Of a DNA stretch of 55,263 bases, positions 36,169 through 45,929 are shown piece after piece. This DNA is from Paracoccaceae bacterium (lineage in GTDB: Bacteria; Pseudomonadota; Alphaproteobacteria; Rhodobacterales; Rhodobacteraceae). A model generated the notes under the pieces. It did not search any database. It was not told the DNA's origin and saw only the letters and a list, made by a program, of their open reading frames with translations. The DNA lies in assembly GCA_902606585.1 (NCBI GenBank), contig CACLGX010000007.1:1-55263 (forward strand), in the 5' to 3' direction. Position numbers and translations under genes: made by a program. Position 1 is the stretch's first letter, and every line of letters begins with the position of its first letter.

Positions 36169-37563
36169 TTAGATATGAATAGCCCGATCATAAGCATCCA
36201 ATACACTTTCATGCATCATTTCGGAAAGTGTAGGATGAGGAAAGACTGTCGATATTAAATCTTCCTCAGTTGTCTCAAGCTTTTGACCCAAAACATATCC
36301 TTGGATTAGCTCTGTGACTTCCGCACCAACCATATGCGCACCTAACATTTCTCCAGTATCAACATCAAAAATTGTTTTAATAAGGCCTTCTTCCTCGCCC
36401 AAGGCAATAGCCTTACCGTTACCAATAAAGGGAAAACGCCCAACTTTAACCTTTAATCCTTTTTTCTGAGCTTCTTCTTCGGTCAATCCGACGCTTGCTA
36501 TTTGAGGGTTACAATAAGTGCATCCGGCGATAGAATTTGGATCAACTGTATGGACTTCCTTTCCAGCAATTAGCTCAGCCACCATTACACCCTCGTGGCT
36601 AGCTTTGTGAGCCAACCACGGCGCTCCAGCAACGTCTCCAATAGCGTAAATGCCCTCGATACCAACATTACAATTATGATCAGTTATAATATGCGAATTT
36701 TCAGTTTCAATTGGCATTTTTTCAAGACCTAATCCTTCTATATTCCCCACAATACCTACCGCTGAAATAACAGTATCGAATTTTTCATTTATTAATTTAC
36801 CAGTCTGCTCCATCTGAATATTCGCTAAATTATTCTTAAGCTCGATTTTCTTTATAGATGTCTGAGTTAAAATTTTCATACCTTGTTTCAAAAATTGTTT
36901 ATTAGCAAAATTAGCTATTTCAGCATCTTCGGCAGGCAATATTCGATCGACTAACTCTATAACAGTAGTATCAGAACCAAGAGTGTTATAAAAACTCGCA
37001 AATTCTATTCCTATTGCTCCTGAGCCTACTACCAAAAGCTTTTTAGGCATACGAGTGGGTGTCAAAGCGTGCTTGTAAGTCCATACTATTTCTCCATCTG
37101 CCTCCAAACCAGGCAATTCTTTAGCTCGTGCACCAGAAGCGATGATAATGTTATCCGTTAATAATTCTTCAGCATTTTTATCTTTTAAAACTTTAATTTT
37201 TCCCTTTTCAAGAATAGTAGCCTGTCCAATAAAAGATTTTACTTTATTTTTTTTTAATAAGTGGGTTACGCCTTGGTTTAGTTTCTTAGAAATACCTCGA
37301 GACCGTTTTATCACTGCTTGTAAATCAAAAGATATTTTTTCTGCATTCAATCCAAACTCATTTGCCCGGTGCATCAGATGAAAGATCTCAGCAGATCGCA
37401 ACATTGCTTTTGTTGGAATACATCCCCAATTAAGACAAATGCCGCCCATATGTTCTTTCTCAACAATTGCAGTCTTAAGACCTAGCTGCGCACTCCGGAT
37501 GGCAGCAACATATCCGCCGGGCCCAGCACCAATTACAACTACGTCAAAATTATTTCGCGACAT
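36169..37563 (-). CDS. lpdA: Dihydrolipoyl dehydrogenase
   Basis: This E3 flavoprotein of 2-oxoacid dehydrogenase or glycine cleavage complexes reoxidises lipoamide. The 464 residues show the FAD site VVIGAGPGGYVAAIRSAQLG, the redox disulfide GGICLNWGCIPTK, the NAD site VVGSGAIGIEFASFY, the second FAD motif YAIGDVAGAPWLAHKA and the C-terminal His-Glu pair in FPHPTLSEMMHES. The ATG at 37563 has GGAG at six bases and is preferred to that at 37575. It is not next to any E1/E2 genes. It converges with the methyltransferase gene. Confidence 0.95.
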   Translation of the reverse strand: MSRNNFDVVVIGAGPGGYVAAIRSAQLGLKTAIVEKEHMGGICLNWGCIPTKAMLRSAEIFHLMHRANEFGLNAEKISFDLQAVIKRSRGISKKLNQGVTHLLKKNKVKSFIGQATILEKGKIKVLKDKNAEELLTDNIIIASGARAKELPGLEADGEIVWTYKHALTPTRMPKKLLVVGSGAIGIEFASFYNTLGSDTTVIELVDRILPAEDAEIANFANKQFLKQGMKILTQTSIKKIELKNNLANIQMEQTGKLINEKFDTVISAVGIVGNIEGLGLEKMPIETENSHIITDHNCNVGIEGIYAIGDVAGAPWLAHKASHEGVMVAELIAGKEVHTVDPNSIAGCTYCNPQIASVGLTEEEAQKKGLKVKVGRFPFIGNGKAIALGEEEGLIKTIFDVDTGEMLGAHMVGAEVTELIQGYVLGQKLETTEEDLISTVFPHPTLSEMMHESVLDAYDRAIHI

Positions 37564-37647
37564 ATTCATCTCCAAAATATATTTTGTTTAACGTTAAACT
37601 ATAAAGTCTCGATGTTCAATGTATCGTTCAGATAAATATACCATAAA

Positions 37648-38226
37648 TTAGGCTGCATAGTTATTAATTCTTGAAAGAACAGATTGATAACCACCATGAT
37701 CAAAATACAATTGCTCGAATGACGTATTAGTGCGACCTAACTGGCTATTCCTACCCGGGAAACGTCCATAACTCCGTATTAATTCACGGTGAGCCCGAGC
37801 GTGCTTAAGTAAGTTATGGCCAGATAATGGGAGTTTTTGTAAAATCTGCCTAATACATTTTTCCTGGTCATATAAATTTTCAGAATGCATCAATGGCATA
37901 TAAAAGAACTGCCGGGCCGGTTCATCTATCTTCAAATCAAACTCATATTTGATTGACTGCTTAGAGGCAGCCACAGCGGCTCTGTCAGCAGCAACAGAAC
38001 TTTTGCTGCCTCGAAAAATATTTCTAGAAAATTGATCCAGGACTATTATGTAGGCTAAAGCTCCTGAGGGGTAAGTTAGCCAAAGGCTATGCCCACCCGA
38101 AAGGATATACTGTAAAGTTTCTTTAAATTTTTGTTCGATTAACCCATCCAAAGAGTCATCAGAACTATACCAACAATTAGGCCCAACTTCGTCGAGCCAG
38201 AAATTCAAAATAAATTCGGGGTCCAT
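37648..38226 (-). CDS. DUF924 family protein
   Basis: This 192-residue protein belongs to the DUF924 family (TPR-like helical), function unknown. The family motifs are ILNFWLDE at the start, IIVLDQFSRNIFRGS in the middle, FFYMPLMHSENLYDQEKC, and the C-terminal RFPGRNSQLGRTNTSFEQLY. No membrane segment or signal is visible. It stands between lpd and the interrupted MFS gene in the same direction, about 70 bases from each, so it may have its own promoter. Confidence 0.85.
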   Translation of the reverse strand: MDPEFILNFWLDEVGPNCWYSSDDSLDGLIEQKFKETLQYILSGGHSLWLTYPSGALAYIIVLDQFSRNIFRGSKSSVAADRAAVAASKQSIKYEFDLKIDEPARQFFYMPLMHSENLYDQEKCIRQILQKLPLSGHNLLKHARAHRELIRSYGRFPGRNSQLGRTNTSFEQLYFDHGGYQSVLSRINNYAA

Positions 38227-38299
38227 GCCTGTTATCCTGCTTTTTTGTTACATTAAGACATGGGTTTCATTTTTTGTGAAGCGATTTTTAAAATGGAAG

Positions 38300-39550
38300 C
38301 TAATTTTCATTAATTTCTTCAGCAGCCTCGATAGCTAACTCTTGGGCAATTTCAACCGCAACGACGGAAGCTGTGGGTAGGACGGTAGCGTAACTAGATG
38401 TATCTACATCAGAAATTCCACGCTGTGTAATTCTGTAAAAGCCATAAACTGTCAGAAAGCCTAGAAAAGTAGCTAAAATTATAAAAAATCCCTCAGATCC
38501 CATTTTTGTCATTAAATATCCTGTAAATAAAGGTCCACTTATTGCCCCCAGACCATTTAAAAACAGTAAACCACCGGACGCAGAAGCCATATCATCAATT
38601 TCTAGAAAGTCATTTGTATATGCTATCAGCAGTGAGTACAGAGGATTGGACATACCTCCAATAAGAAATGCACTTGCCACTATAATTAAAAAAACACCTA
38701 CAACTACGACTGCAGACAAAGCTGCAATGAACCCAATTGCGGATGTTACAACAATCAATATTCTTCGATCCATTTGATCTGAGAGCCAACCAATTGGAAA
38801 TTGAAAGACCATTGCTCCAATATAGAATGCAGCAACAAAAGTTGAAATTTCAGACAATGATAAGCCAGCTTGTGTACCAAATACTGGAGCCATGCCAAAT
38901 TGAGCTGAAAAGATACCCCCTAGAAAAAACATACCCACACAACCTAAGGGGGAAGTAGAAAACAACTCCCTTATATTCATAGGTTTCGTAGATTCAAAAG
39001 CAGGGGTGGGAGTAATAGAAAGTAAAATAGGTGCGAAAGAAATGGATACAAGTACCGAAATTAATACAAAAAGTTCAAATCCACCTGGGTCACCAACGAG
39101 TAACAAAAGCTGTGCTGCGACAATGCCAGCCATTTGTACAACCATGTAAGAAGATAGAAGCTGGCCTCGGTTTTCATTTGTAGCGGCATTATTTAATCAA
39201 CTTTCGGCTGCTATGTAAACGCCACAAAAGCAAAAACCGATGATCACTCTTCCCCCAGTCCAGACCCAAGGATTTACTAAAAGCGGGTACAGGATCAAAA
39301 CTGCTGAAATAAATGAGGCCAGAGCTGCAAAGACTCTAACATGACCCACACGCCTTATTAACTCAGGAACCAGCCTACTAGCTCCTAAGAAACCCACAAA
39401 ATATGCCGACATTACAAGTGACATCTCAAAAGTAGAAAAGTTTTCTAATTCTCCTCGTACACCAAGTAATGTGCCTTGAAGCCCATTCCCAAGTTGCAAA
39501 AAAAGCATACCCAACAAGAGAGCCCAAGACCCTTGCATTACGAGCAACAT
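38300..39550 (-). pseudogene. MFS transporter interrupted by a single in-frame TGA
   Basis: The two halves read as one major facilitator of about 416 codons with no frame change. The N-terminal part (from 39550, good GAGG before ATG) includes GVRGELENFSTFEMSLVMSA and ends VYIAAES. A TGA at 39197-39199 follows, and then the frame continues LNNAATNENRGQLLSSYM, the usual cytoplasmic-loop motif. The TGA sits where this family has Trp (ESWLN), so it is a one-base TGG-to-TGA change. The remainder to 38300 is intact with six further helices. Other genes here use TGA as a true stop (sspB, hfq), so recoding is unlikely. Substrate is unknown. Confidence 0.87.
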
Positions 39551-39581
39551 ACTAACACCTCAAAAAATTAACATGTTTTTT

Positions 39582-40634
39582 CTATGGAAACAGGAGTGAC
39601 GAATCTCCGTAAGAAAAAAACCTATACCGATGCGTTATGGCGTGTTTGTAAATAGTTTCAATAGTTTCTTTGCCCATTATTGCCGAAACAAGCATTATTA
39701 AAGTAGATTTTGGCAGGTGGAAATTTGTCATTAATCCATCCGCAACTTTAAACTTGAAACCTGGGTAGATAAAAATATTTGTCTCTCCATTCCAATCGGA
39801 TAATTTTCCAGCCGATTGGGCTGCGCTTTCCAGCAACCTTAACGCAGTTGTTCCTACCGGTATTATTCGTCCACCATTTTTTTTTGTTTTATTTATCTCG
39901 TCGACTGTCTGCTGGGTAATCTCTCCATATTCAGCGTGCATTTTATGCTTTCGAATTTCTTCATCTTTTACCGGCAGAAATGTTCCCGCCCCAACATGCA
40001 GCGTTATAAACGAAATTTCTACGCCAATACTCTTAATTTCATCCAACAAAGCGTTATCAAAATGTAAGGATGCGGTCGGAGCCGCTACCGAACCCAAGTT
40101 TCGAGCGAAAACAGTTTGATAATCTAGTTTATCATTATCATCAGCTTGACGTTTTGAAGCAATATATGGGGGAAGCGGCATCATACCTAAACTATCCAAA
40201 CATTCAAAGAATTCTGTACCTTCCGTATTAAATTGAAGCAATGCCTGTCCATCAATTTTATCAACGAGTATAGCTTGAAAATTTTTATCAAAAAAAATCT
40301 TCTCCCCTACTTGTATCTTTCGCAAGGGTTTAACCAATGCGCTCCATATTTGCTCTTTTTTTGCAGCAAGAAGAGTAACTTCTATTTTAGCAGATGCTAT
40401 TTTATTGCCTTCAACTGACCGGTTTCTGACTCCAATTAACCTTGCTGGAAGTACTTTTGTATCATTTAGAACTAATCGATCCCCAGATTTTAGAAATTTT
40501 GGGAGATCATTAACAAAGCTGTCATCAATATTTTCTCCCCGCGCTACCAGCAAGCGAGATGAAGATCTTGGGCTTGCCGGTCTTGTTGCAATTAATTCTT
40601 CTGGAAGATCAAAATCAAATTCACTCAAAAACAT
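39582..40634 (-). CDS. queA: S-adenosylmethionine:tRNA ribosyltransferase-isomerase QueA
   Basis: QueA transfers the ribosyl part of SAM to preQ1 at position 34 of tRNA, forming epoxyqueuosine. The 350 residues match the family length. Motifs include the start FDFDLPEELIATRPASPR, DRLVLNDTKVLPARLIG, the LHVGAGTFLPVK segment, and the C-terminal TNFHLPKSTLIMLVSAIMG. It starts three bases after the stop of the AsmA-like gene, so they share a transcript. The later queuosine-pathway gene gluQ is also in this window, although distant. Confidence 0.96.
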   Translation of the reverse strand: MFLSEFDFDLPEELIATRPASPRSSSRLLVARGENIDDSFVNDLPKFLKSGDRLVLNDTKVLPARLIGVRNRSVEGNKIASAKIEVTLLAAKKEQIWSALVKPLRKIQVGEKIFFDKNFQAILVDKIDGQALLQFNTEGTEFFECLDSLGMMPLPPYIASKRQADDNDKLDYQTVFARNLGSVAAPTASLHFDNALLDEIKSIGVEISFITLHVGAGTFLPVKDEEIRKHKMHAEYGEITQQTVDEINKTKKNGGRIIPVGTTALRLLESAAQSAGKLSDWNGETNIFIYPGFKFKVADGLMTNFHLPKSTLIMLVSAIMGKETIETIYKHAITHRYRFFSYGDSSLLFP

Positions 40635-40637
40635 CGA

Positions 40638-43600
40638 TTATTCCAAATTAGGAACTGGGCGACGGAAAATCTCCCTGAAAATAGCAGGAGTAAAAATAGA
40701 GAGTGGATTAACCAACACTTCTGGCTTTTCCGCGTTTCCCTTTAATCTATAATTAAAACCTAAAAGACCCTCACCTTTTCGAGTAAAAATAGACCCAATA
40801 GCATTGACAACGTATAGGGGCGATAAAACGCCCTGCATATTTAAATTGTTATTGCTTTTATCGTAATAACCTTCCAGCGAAATGCCTATTGATGGACCAA
40901 ATGCTGAAGCTCTTTCAAATTTTATTTGATCTGGCAAATTGATAAAATCAGCCTCAATTTCATTTAAAACCAATCCAGGACCTTGAAGTTGATCTATCAA
41001 TCCAACAATACTTATGGCATCTAAAAGTTCCAGCAAAGCAGGCATATTTCGAAGGCGAATATTTTTGAATTTTAATTTCCCTTGCATACCAGGAGAATTT
41101 TCAAGGTGTGTAAGATTTAATTGTGCTGTACCTCCGTCAGCAGCTTTTGCAGCTCCTAAAGCTCTAATAAAGGACCCAGCGTTATTAGAAATTGCCCTTA
41201 TATTATAGCCGCTCCTTACCTTTTCTAATTTTCCACTAAAAGAAGCTAAGTCATTTAAACTACCGGAAAACTCTCCTTTTCCAGTAGAGTCCAAGGCTGC
41301 AGTAAACCTTGTAATACCCTGTTTCTCATATAATTTTAACTCATCTAAATAAATTGATAATGGAGATGATTTTTCAGACGGATTTTTGACTAAAGGTAAT
41401 TTCAAAAACTCTTGTAGATTAAGTTGACCTCCAGTGATATCAATTGCACCGTCAGTCTCTATCGATAACTTTAGGTCAAATACATCCTTTAAAGCTAGCT
41501 TTTCAAAGTTGAGCAAAAAGTTTCCCTCTTTGTTTCGCAAAGCCGAACCGACTAAAGTAAAATCAGGAGACCTTAAAAGAATATTGTCAATAACAACTTC
41601 ATCTCCCAAACTTCCAGAAATTTTTAGCTCAGCCTCATCCTTCATTTCTTTGATCCAACCAATTGGTAGGTAACTCAACTCAATCCCATTTAAACTGCTA
41701 GTCAACGCAAATTTCACTTTTTTACTTTCCAGAAATTGTAAGGAAAGTTTAGCAGGAGCAAATCCAGAAATTTCAATGTCAGGAATACTAGCTGGTAGCA
41801 GTTCTAGAGCTTGGCCAGATAAATTGAAATCGATTTCCAAAAATTTAGCTTCATCTTTTTCTATAGAGCCTGAAAAATTGGCTTGAACAGGTAAATTTTT
41901 TACTTTTGCATTACCTTTTATTTCCAAACCTTTTTTATTTGCAAAAAACTCTAAAGTACCATTTGAAATATCGAAGTCAGGATTAATTACGTCAGAAGAA
42001 AACTTTTTAGCAGTTCCTATAACTTCATAAAAAATTTCATCTGAGGTTAAATTACTTTTCAAAAGTATTTCTACTCGACCCTTTCCAGAAACCTGTGCAT
42101 TTCCAAAGTCAACTGGTTGCTGCAATTTGTTCATTAATCTTAAAGGTGGTTTATTTAATACTTTAGACATTGAGCTTAACGCCCCATCAGCGTTAATCAG
42201 TATCTTTGCTGGACTAGGTTTAATACGACTATCTTTTATAAAAAAGCTACTTCCAGCAATATCTATAGCTTTGCCTTTATCATCAAAAATAATACCTTCT
42301 TCCAAAATGACAGTTGTTGCATAATCCCTAGAAACAAAGTGCCCAGAGGCTTGTTCTATCAAAGGAAAATCCTTCAAGGGAGCAAAGCTAGTTTCAGAAA
42401 ATGCAAAACTCCACGATAGCTTTGGAGTTAATCCATTTTCCAGTTCCGTTTGCATGGAAATATCAAAAAGTTTACTATCTTCGAAGTGATCAACCACCCA
42501 TTTTCGTACTTTTGGTTTATGTTTTTGCGGCCAAAAATAAAAAACATTATCGAGGTCTGCTGTATCACTGTGAGTGTTTAATGAAACAACCCAATTATCA
42601 TCCTTTACTGAAATAAAACCATCTGTATGCACACTTACTGATGAGTTCTGATCCTGGATAAACAACTGAGGAATTTCCACATCGAAAGGATCAAGTTGTA
42701 CCCTAAACGTTGTGTTGGCAGAATTTGAAGAAATACTATTATTCAATAAACCAAATCCTCCAGTTTGGAGGTTAGTAAAGTTTAATTGTGCAACAAATGT
42801 TTCTGGGATATCCTTCATGTCTTCAATAATTAAGAAACCTTCTGCCGTAGCTTTTAGATCTGCACTATCAATGAATATTTCATCGAAGCTAACCTCTCCG
42901 CTGCCCGGAGCATAGGAAAAATACGTTCGCGCAGCATTAAAATTAAAAGCGATCCCCTCGATGTCGCTCGAAGGCTTCAACAAACCTGATCCCATTTTGA
43001 GGGTTGCATTCACAGGGTTCAATTTTCCATTTTTGTTTAATGATCCCCTCAAAGCACCAGAAATTGGGGCTTCCAAAACGCTTAACCACCCAAATTCTGG
43101 AGACAGGCTGGCAATATCTTGCGCAGAAACTTCATTAAATAGCAGACCGAATTCACCATCCAATTGACCTATTGTTCTTTTAAAATTTCCCTCAACTGTC
43201 GAAGCACCTTTTCCACCGGATAATAAAGCAAAATCAAAACCCAATATCAGGGATTGATCCTCTCGGTTCAGCCTAAATCTGGCACCATCTATCGTGTATC
43301 TCTTATTTGTAAGCTCATCCTCAAACTGTGCAGTTAACTGAAACAAATTTAAATTCTGAAATTTTTCCAATTCATCGAGAATAAAAAATTCATCTGATTT
43401 TTCCAAAATGCCTCTAATATCAAAATAGTCAGCCTCAGACCTATTTTCAGTTCCAAAGTCCAGATTGAAAGAGCCATTTTTTTTTCTGATAATCGAAAAA
43501 TTTGCACTGTCTAGAGTTACTGAGGTTATTCTAAATTTGCCCAATATAAAATCAACTAAAGAAAATTTAGTTTTAAACGAATTGAAAAATAAGACGGGCT

Positions 43601-43901
43601 TTTTATCGGGAAATAGCAAATCAACATCGCTTATTTTAATTTCCGGGACAAAACCCGTATCCAAAGATAAGTAAAAACCACTAGCCTCAATTAAGTAGGG
43701 GGAAGATAAAATATTAGCCTCAGATAGAATTTTGCTAGCAAATCTCTGTGGAATTTGCACCTCTCTGTCACGTAAAACTGCAACTAACGCAATAGTTATA
43801 ACCATAAGAAATAGTAATAACGAAAAAACAATTGTAGCAGTCCAACGAAAAACGGAAGAGCTTATATTCGATATTAAAAATTTCTTAAAAAATTTTTTCA
43901 A
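40638..43901 (-). CDS. Large AsmA/YhdP-like envelope protein (DUF3971 and AsmA_2 regions)
   Basis: This 1087-residue protein has one N-terminal membrane helix (about residues 18-45) and a long beta-rich periplasmic body. Such proteins are thought to form hydrophobic grooves that move phospholipids toward the outer membrane. The middle matches the DUF3971 type (WVVDHFEDSKLFDISMQTE) and the C-terminal end matches the AsmA-like C-terminal region (FKNIRLRNMPALLELLDAIS, GPGLVLNEIEADF, MQGVLSPLYVVNAIGSI). The last residues, VNPLSIFTPAIFREIF, are typical for this family in alphaproteobacteria. It is divergent from bcp and leads into queA. Confidence 0.85.
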   Translation of the reverse strand: MKKFFKKFLISNISSSVFRWTATIVFSLLLFLMVITIALVAVLRDREVQIPQRFASKILSEANILSSPYLIEASGFYLSLDTGFVPEIKISDVDLLFPDKKPVLFFNSFKTKFSLVDFILGKFRITSVTLDSANFSIIRKKNGSFNLDFGTENRSEADYFDIRGILEKSDEFFILDELEKFQNLNLFQLTAQFEDELTNKRYTIDGARFRLNREDQSLILGFDFALLSGGKGASTVEGNFKRTIGQLDGEFGLLFNEVSAQDIASLSPEFGWLSVLEAPISGALRGSLNKNGKLNPVNATLKMGSGLLKPSSDIEGIAFNFNAARTYFSYAPGSGEVSFDEIFIDSADLKATAEGFLIIEDMKDIPETFVAQLNFTNLQTGGFGLLNNSISSNSANTTFRVQLDPFDVEIPQLFIQDQNSSVSVHTDGFISVKDDNWVVSLNTHSDTADLDNVFYFWPQKHKPKVRKWVVDHFEDSKLFDISMQTELENGLTPKLSWSFAFSETSFAPLKDFPLIEQASGHFVSRDYATTVILEEGIIFDDKGKAIDIAGSSFFIKDSRIKPSPAKILINADGALSSMSKVLNKPPLRLMNKLQQPVDFGNAQVSGKGRVEILLKSNLTSDEIFYEVIGTAKKFSSDVINPDFDISNGTLEFFANKKGLEIKGNAKVKNLPVQANFSGSIEKDEAKFLEIDFNLSGQALELLPASIPDIEISGFAPAKLSLQFLESKKVKFALTSSLNGIELSYLPIGWIKEMKDEAELKISGSLGDEVVIDNILLRSPDFTLVGSALRNKEGNFLLNFEKLALKDVFDLKLSIETDGAIDITGGQLNLQEFLKLPLVKNPSEKSSPLSIYLDELKLYEKQGITRFTAALDSTGKGEFSGSLNDLASFSGKLEKVRSGYNIRAISNNAGSFIRALGAAKAADGGTAQLNLTHLENSPGMQGKLKFKNIRLRNMPALLELLDAISIVGLIDQLQGPGLVLNEIEADFINLPDQIKFERASAFGPSIGISLEGYYDKSNNNLNMQGVLSPLYVVNAIGSIFTRKGEGLLGFNYRLKGNAEKPEVLVNPLSIFTPAIFREIFRRPVPNLE

Positions 43902-43974
43902 TATTTATATCTTCTCTTTCAAATATTCTTATCTGACCTACTATCAAGTTAACGCGTAATTACAGGATCCAAAT

Positions 43975-44436
43975 ATGTCAAACATACCCTACCCCGCCCC
44001 TAGTGTAACTCTACCAAATGAAATTGGAAAAATCATAGACCTAAAAGACTTAAGGCCCAACTTAATTGTCTTATTTTTTTATCCAAGAGACAACACATCC
44101 GGTTGTACAAGAGAAGCCAAAGATTTCACCAAAAACCTTAAGCTCTTTGATAGCGCAAAAGTGAGTGTATTTGGGGTTTCGAAAGATAGTATTAAAAGCC
44201 ATGAAAAGTTTATTAAAAAACAAGAACTAGCAATTTCACTACTTTCCGACGAAAATGGTAGTGTCTGCGAAGATTTCGGCGTGTGGAAGGAAAAGTCAAT
44301 GTACGGCAAAACCTATATGGGAGTTGAAAGATCAACTTTTATTATTGATGGAAAAGGCTTTGTTATAAAAGAGTGGCGCAAAGTAAAAGTAGCTGAACAC
44401 GTAAATGAGGTCCTACAAGCTATTGATAAACTTTGA
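43975..44436 (+). CDS. bcp: Thioredoxin-dependent peroxiredoxin (Bcp/PrxQ family)
   Basis: The product reduces hydroperoxides. The 153 residues have the peroxiredoxin motif FFYPRDNTSGCTREAKDF with peroxidatic Cys44. The usual resolving Cys five residues later in E. coli Bcp is absent (Lys49). One other Cys lies in SVCEDFGVW. The later GVERSTFIIDGKG motif is normal. The ATG at 43975 has a weak AGGAT upstream. It is divergent from the AsmA-like gene, with only about 70 bases between, an arrangement common in Rhodobacterales. Confidence 0.93.
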   Translation: MSNIPYPAPSVTLPNEIGKIIDLKDLRPNLIVLFFYPRDNTSGCTREAKDFTKNLKLFDSAKVSVFGVSKDSIKSHEKFIKKQELAISLLSDENGSVCEDFGVWKEKSMYGKTYMGVERSTFIIDGKGFVIKEWRKVKVAEHVNEVLQAIDKL

Positions 44437-44582
44437 AAATCGGTTCACGAATCCACATTAAAAATAAACTTTTGGTAAAGTTTAAAATTTCGAAAATGAA
44501 CCTGTTTTTAACAAAATTATTGCCAATTTATTGTTATATCGTTAACAAATTTATGTGATTTCCATTTGTCAACGGCATAAAA

Positions 44583-45929
44583 GTGAACAACAAACATCAA
44601 AAAATGGGTTTTTTTGAGCGGTTAGAGCGCTTTTTTCAAAAATTAATACCGTCGCGCCAACTGCTTATAAAGACAAATGGAAAAACTCTTTTCGTTAATT
44701 TGAAATCAAGCACCCAAGTGGGTTTTTGTACTATAATTTTTTGTATAGTCGCTTGGTCAATAATTTCGATAGCAATCGTAGCAATGGATAGTCTGGGAGC
44801 CGGAAATTTCAGAGAGCAAGCCATACGAGACCAAGAAAATTATCAATCGCGATTAATATCTCTTGCAGAGGAGCGTGACTTTCAATTAGATTTATCAAGG
44901 CAAGCCCAATTTAAGTTCGAGGAAGCCCTTGTTCATATATCTTTCTTGCAAGAAGAGCTTATGGAAGGCGAAATTGAACGCAAAGAACTAACTGCGGCTC
45001 TCACTCTTTTAAAAAATAAGCTAAAAACCTCAAGAATAGAGGAAAAAACAGCTAAAAATAGTCTAGACCAATTTAAGCAAGCGGCAAATTTAGAGGCCCA
45101 GGAAAAAACTCCCCCGAACTTTCTAGAAAATATTGAAACAGGTAAAGAATCTCTTCTTGCTAAAGTTTTAAGTGAGACTGCAGAACAGCGAGATGCTCTA
45201 GAAGATGAGGCGCACAGCGCTCGTCTGAGCGTGAAAGAAATCAAACGAGAAATGAAGCTAATTGAACAGAGAAATGAGCAAATTTTTCGTCTTATAGAGG
45301 AAGCCTTGTCAGTTTCAGTTGGCCCTTTGGAAAAAATGTTTCGATCCGCCGGTGTTAATCCAGAAAGTGTAATAAAAACAATTAGACAAGGATATAAAGG
45401 TTATGGAGGCCACAATTTTTCCTATATGGATGGCGATGACGAAACAGCTTTTGCCCTGTATGATAAAAATTTAGACAGGGCCTCAAGAATTTTGAAGAAC
45501 CTGGATGAAATAAACCTTTATCGAATAGCAATAGAAAAATACCCTTTTTACCATCCTATACAGGTCGCTAATCGGTTTACATCCGGATATGGACCCCGGT
45601 GGGGTAGAATGCACAATGGTACGGATTTTGCTGCCCCACATGGAACCCCTATTCGTAGTACCGCGGATGGCGTCGTAACATATGTTGGGTGGCAAAGCGC
45701 TTATGGAAGATTGATAAAAATAAAACATGACTTTGGTATCGAAACACGCTATGCACATCTCTCAAAGTTTCGTGTTAAAAAAGGCCAAAGAGTTTCTCGC
45801 GGTCAACACATAGGTGATATGGGAAACACTGGACGCTCAACTGGCACGCATTTACACTATGAAATAAGAATAGGCGGAAAACCCATTAACCCAATGAAGT
45901 ATATTAAGGCAGCACAAAATGTTTTCTAA
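44583..45929 (+). CDS. M23 family metallopeptidase (LytM) with coiled coil
   Basis: This cell-wall hydrolase is anchored in the inner membrane. The 448 residues start with GTG and have one hydrophobic segment (about 45-68). A long coiled-coil region follows (about 80-240, rich in Glu/Lys/Leu). The C-terminal M23 domain has the zinc motifs HNGTDFAAPHG (HxxxD) and GTHLHYEIRIGG (HxH), with SAYGRLIKIKH between. The zinc ligands are complete, so it should be catalytically active. Its end overlaps the bactofilin gene by 11 bases. In other bacteria M23 enzymes and bactofilins form shape-determining complexes. Confidence 0.92.
   Translation: MNNKHQKMGFFERLERFFQKLIPSRQLLIKTNGKTLFVNLKSSTQVGFCTIIFCIVAWSIISIAIVAMDSLGAGNFREQAIRDQENYQSRLISLAEERDFQLDLSRQAQFKFEEALVHISFLQEELMEGEIERKELTAALTLLKNKLKTSRIEEKTAKNSLDQFKQAANLEAQEKTPPNFLENIETGKESLLAKVLSETAEQRDALEDEAHSARLSVKEIKREMKLIEQRNEQIFRLIEEALSVSVGPLEKMFRSAGVNPESVIKTIRQGYKGYGGHNFSYMDGDDETAFALYDKNLDRASRILKNLDEINLYRIAIEKYPFYHPIQVANRFTSGYGPRWGRMHNGTDFAAPHGTPIRSTADGVVTYVGWQSAYGRLIKIKHDFGIETRYAHLSKFRVKKGQRVSRGQHIGDMGNTGRSTGTHLHYEIRIGGKPINPMKYIKAAQNVF

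Noticed and set aside
39197-39199. UGA recoded as Trp or selenocysteine in the MFS gene
   Set aside because: Several genes in the window end at TGA (for example sspB and hfq), so the code is standard. No selenocysteine insertion element was seen, and MFS transporters do not use selenocysteine.
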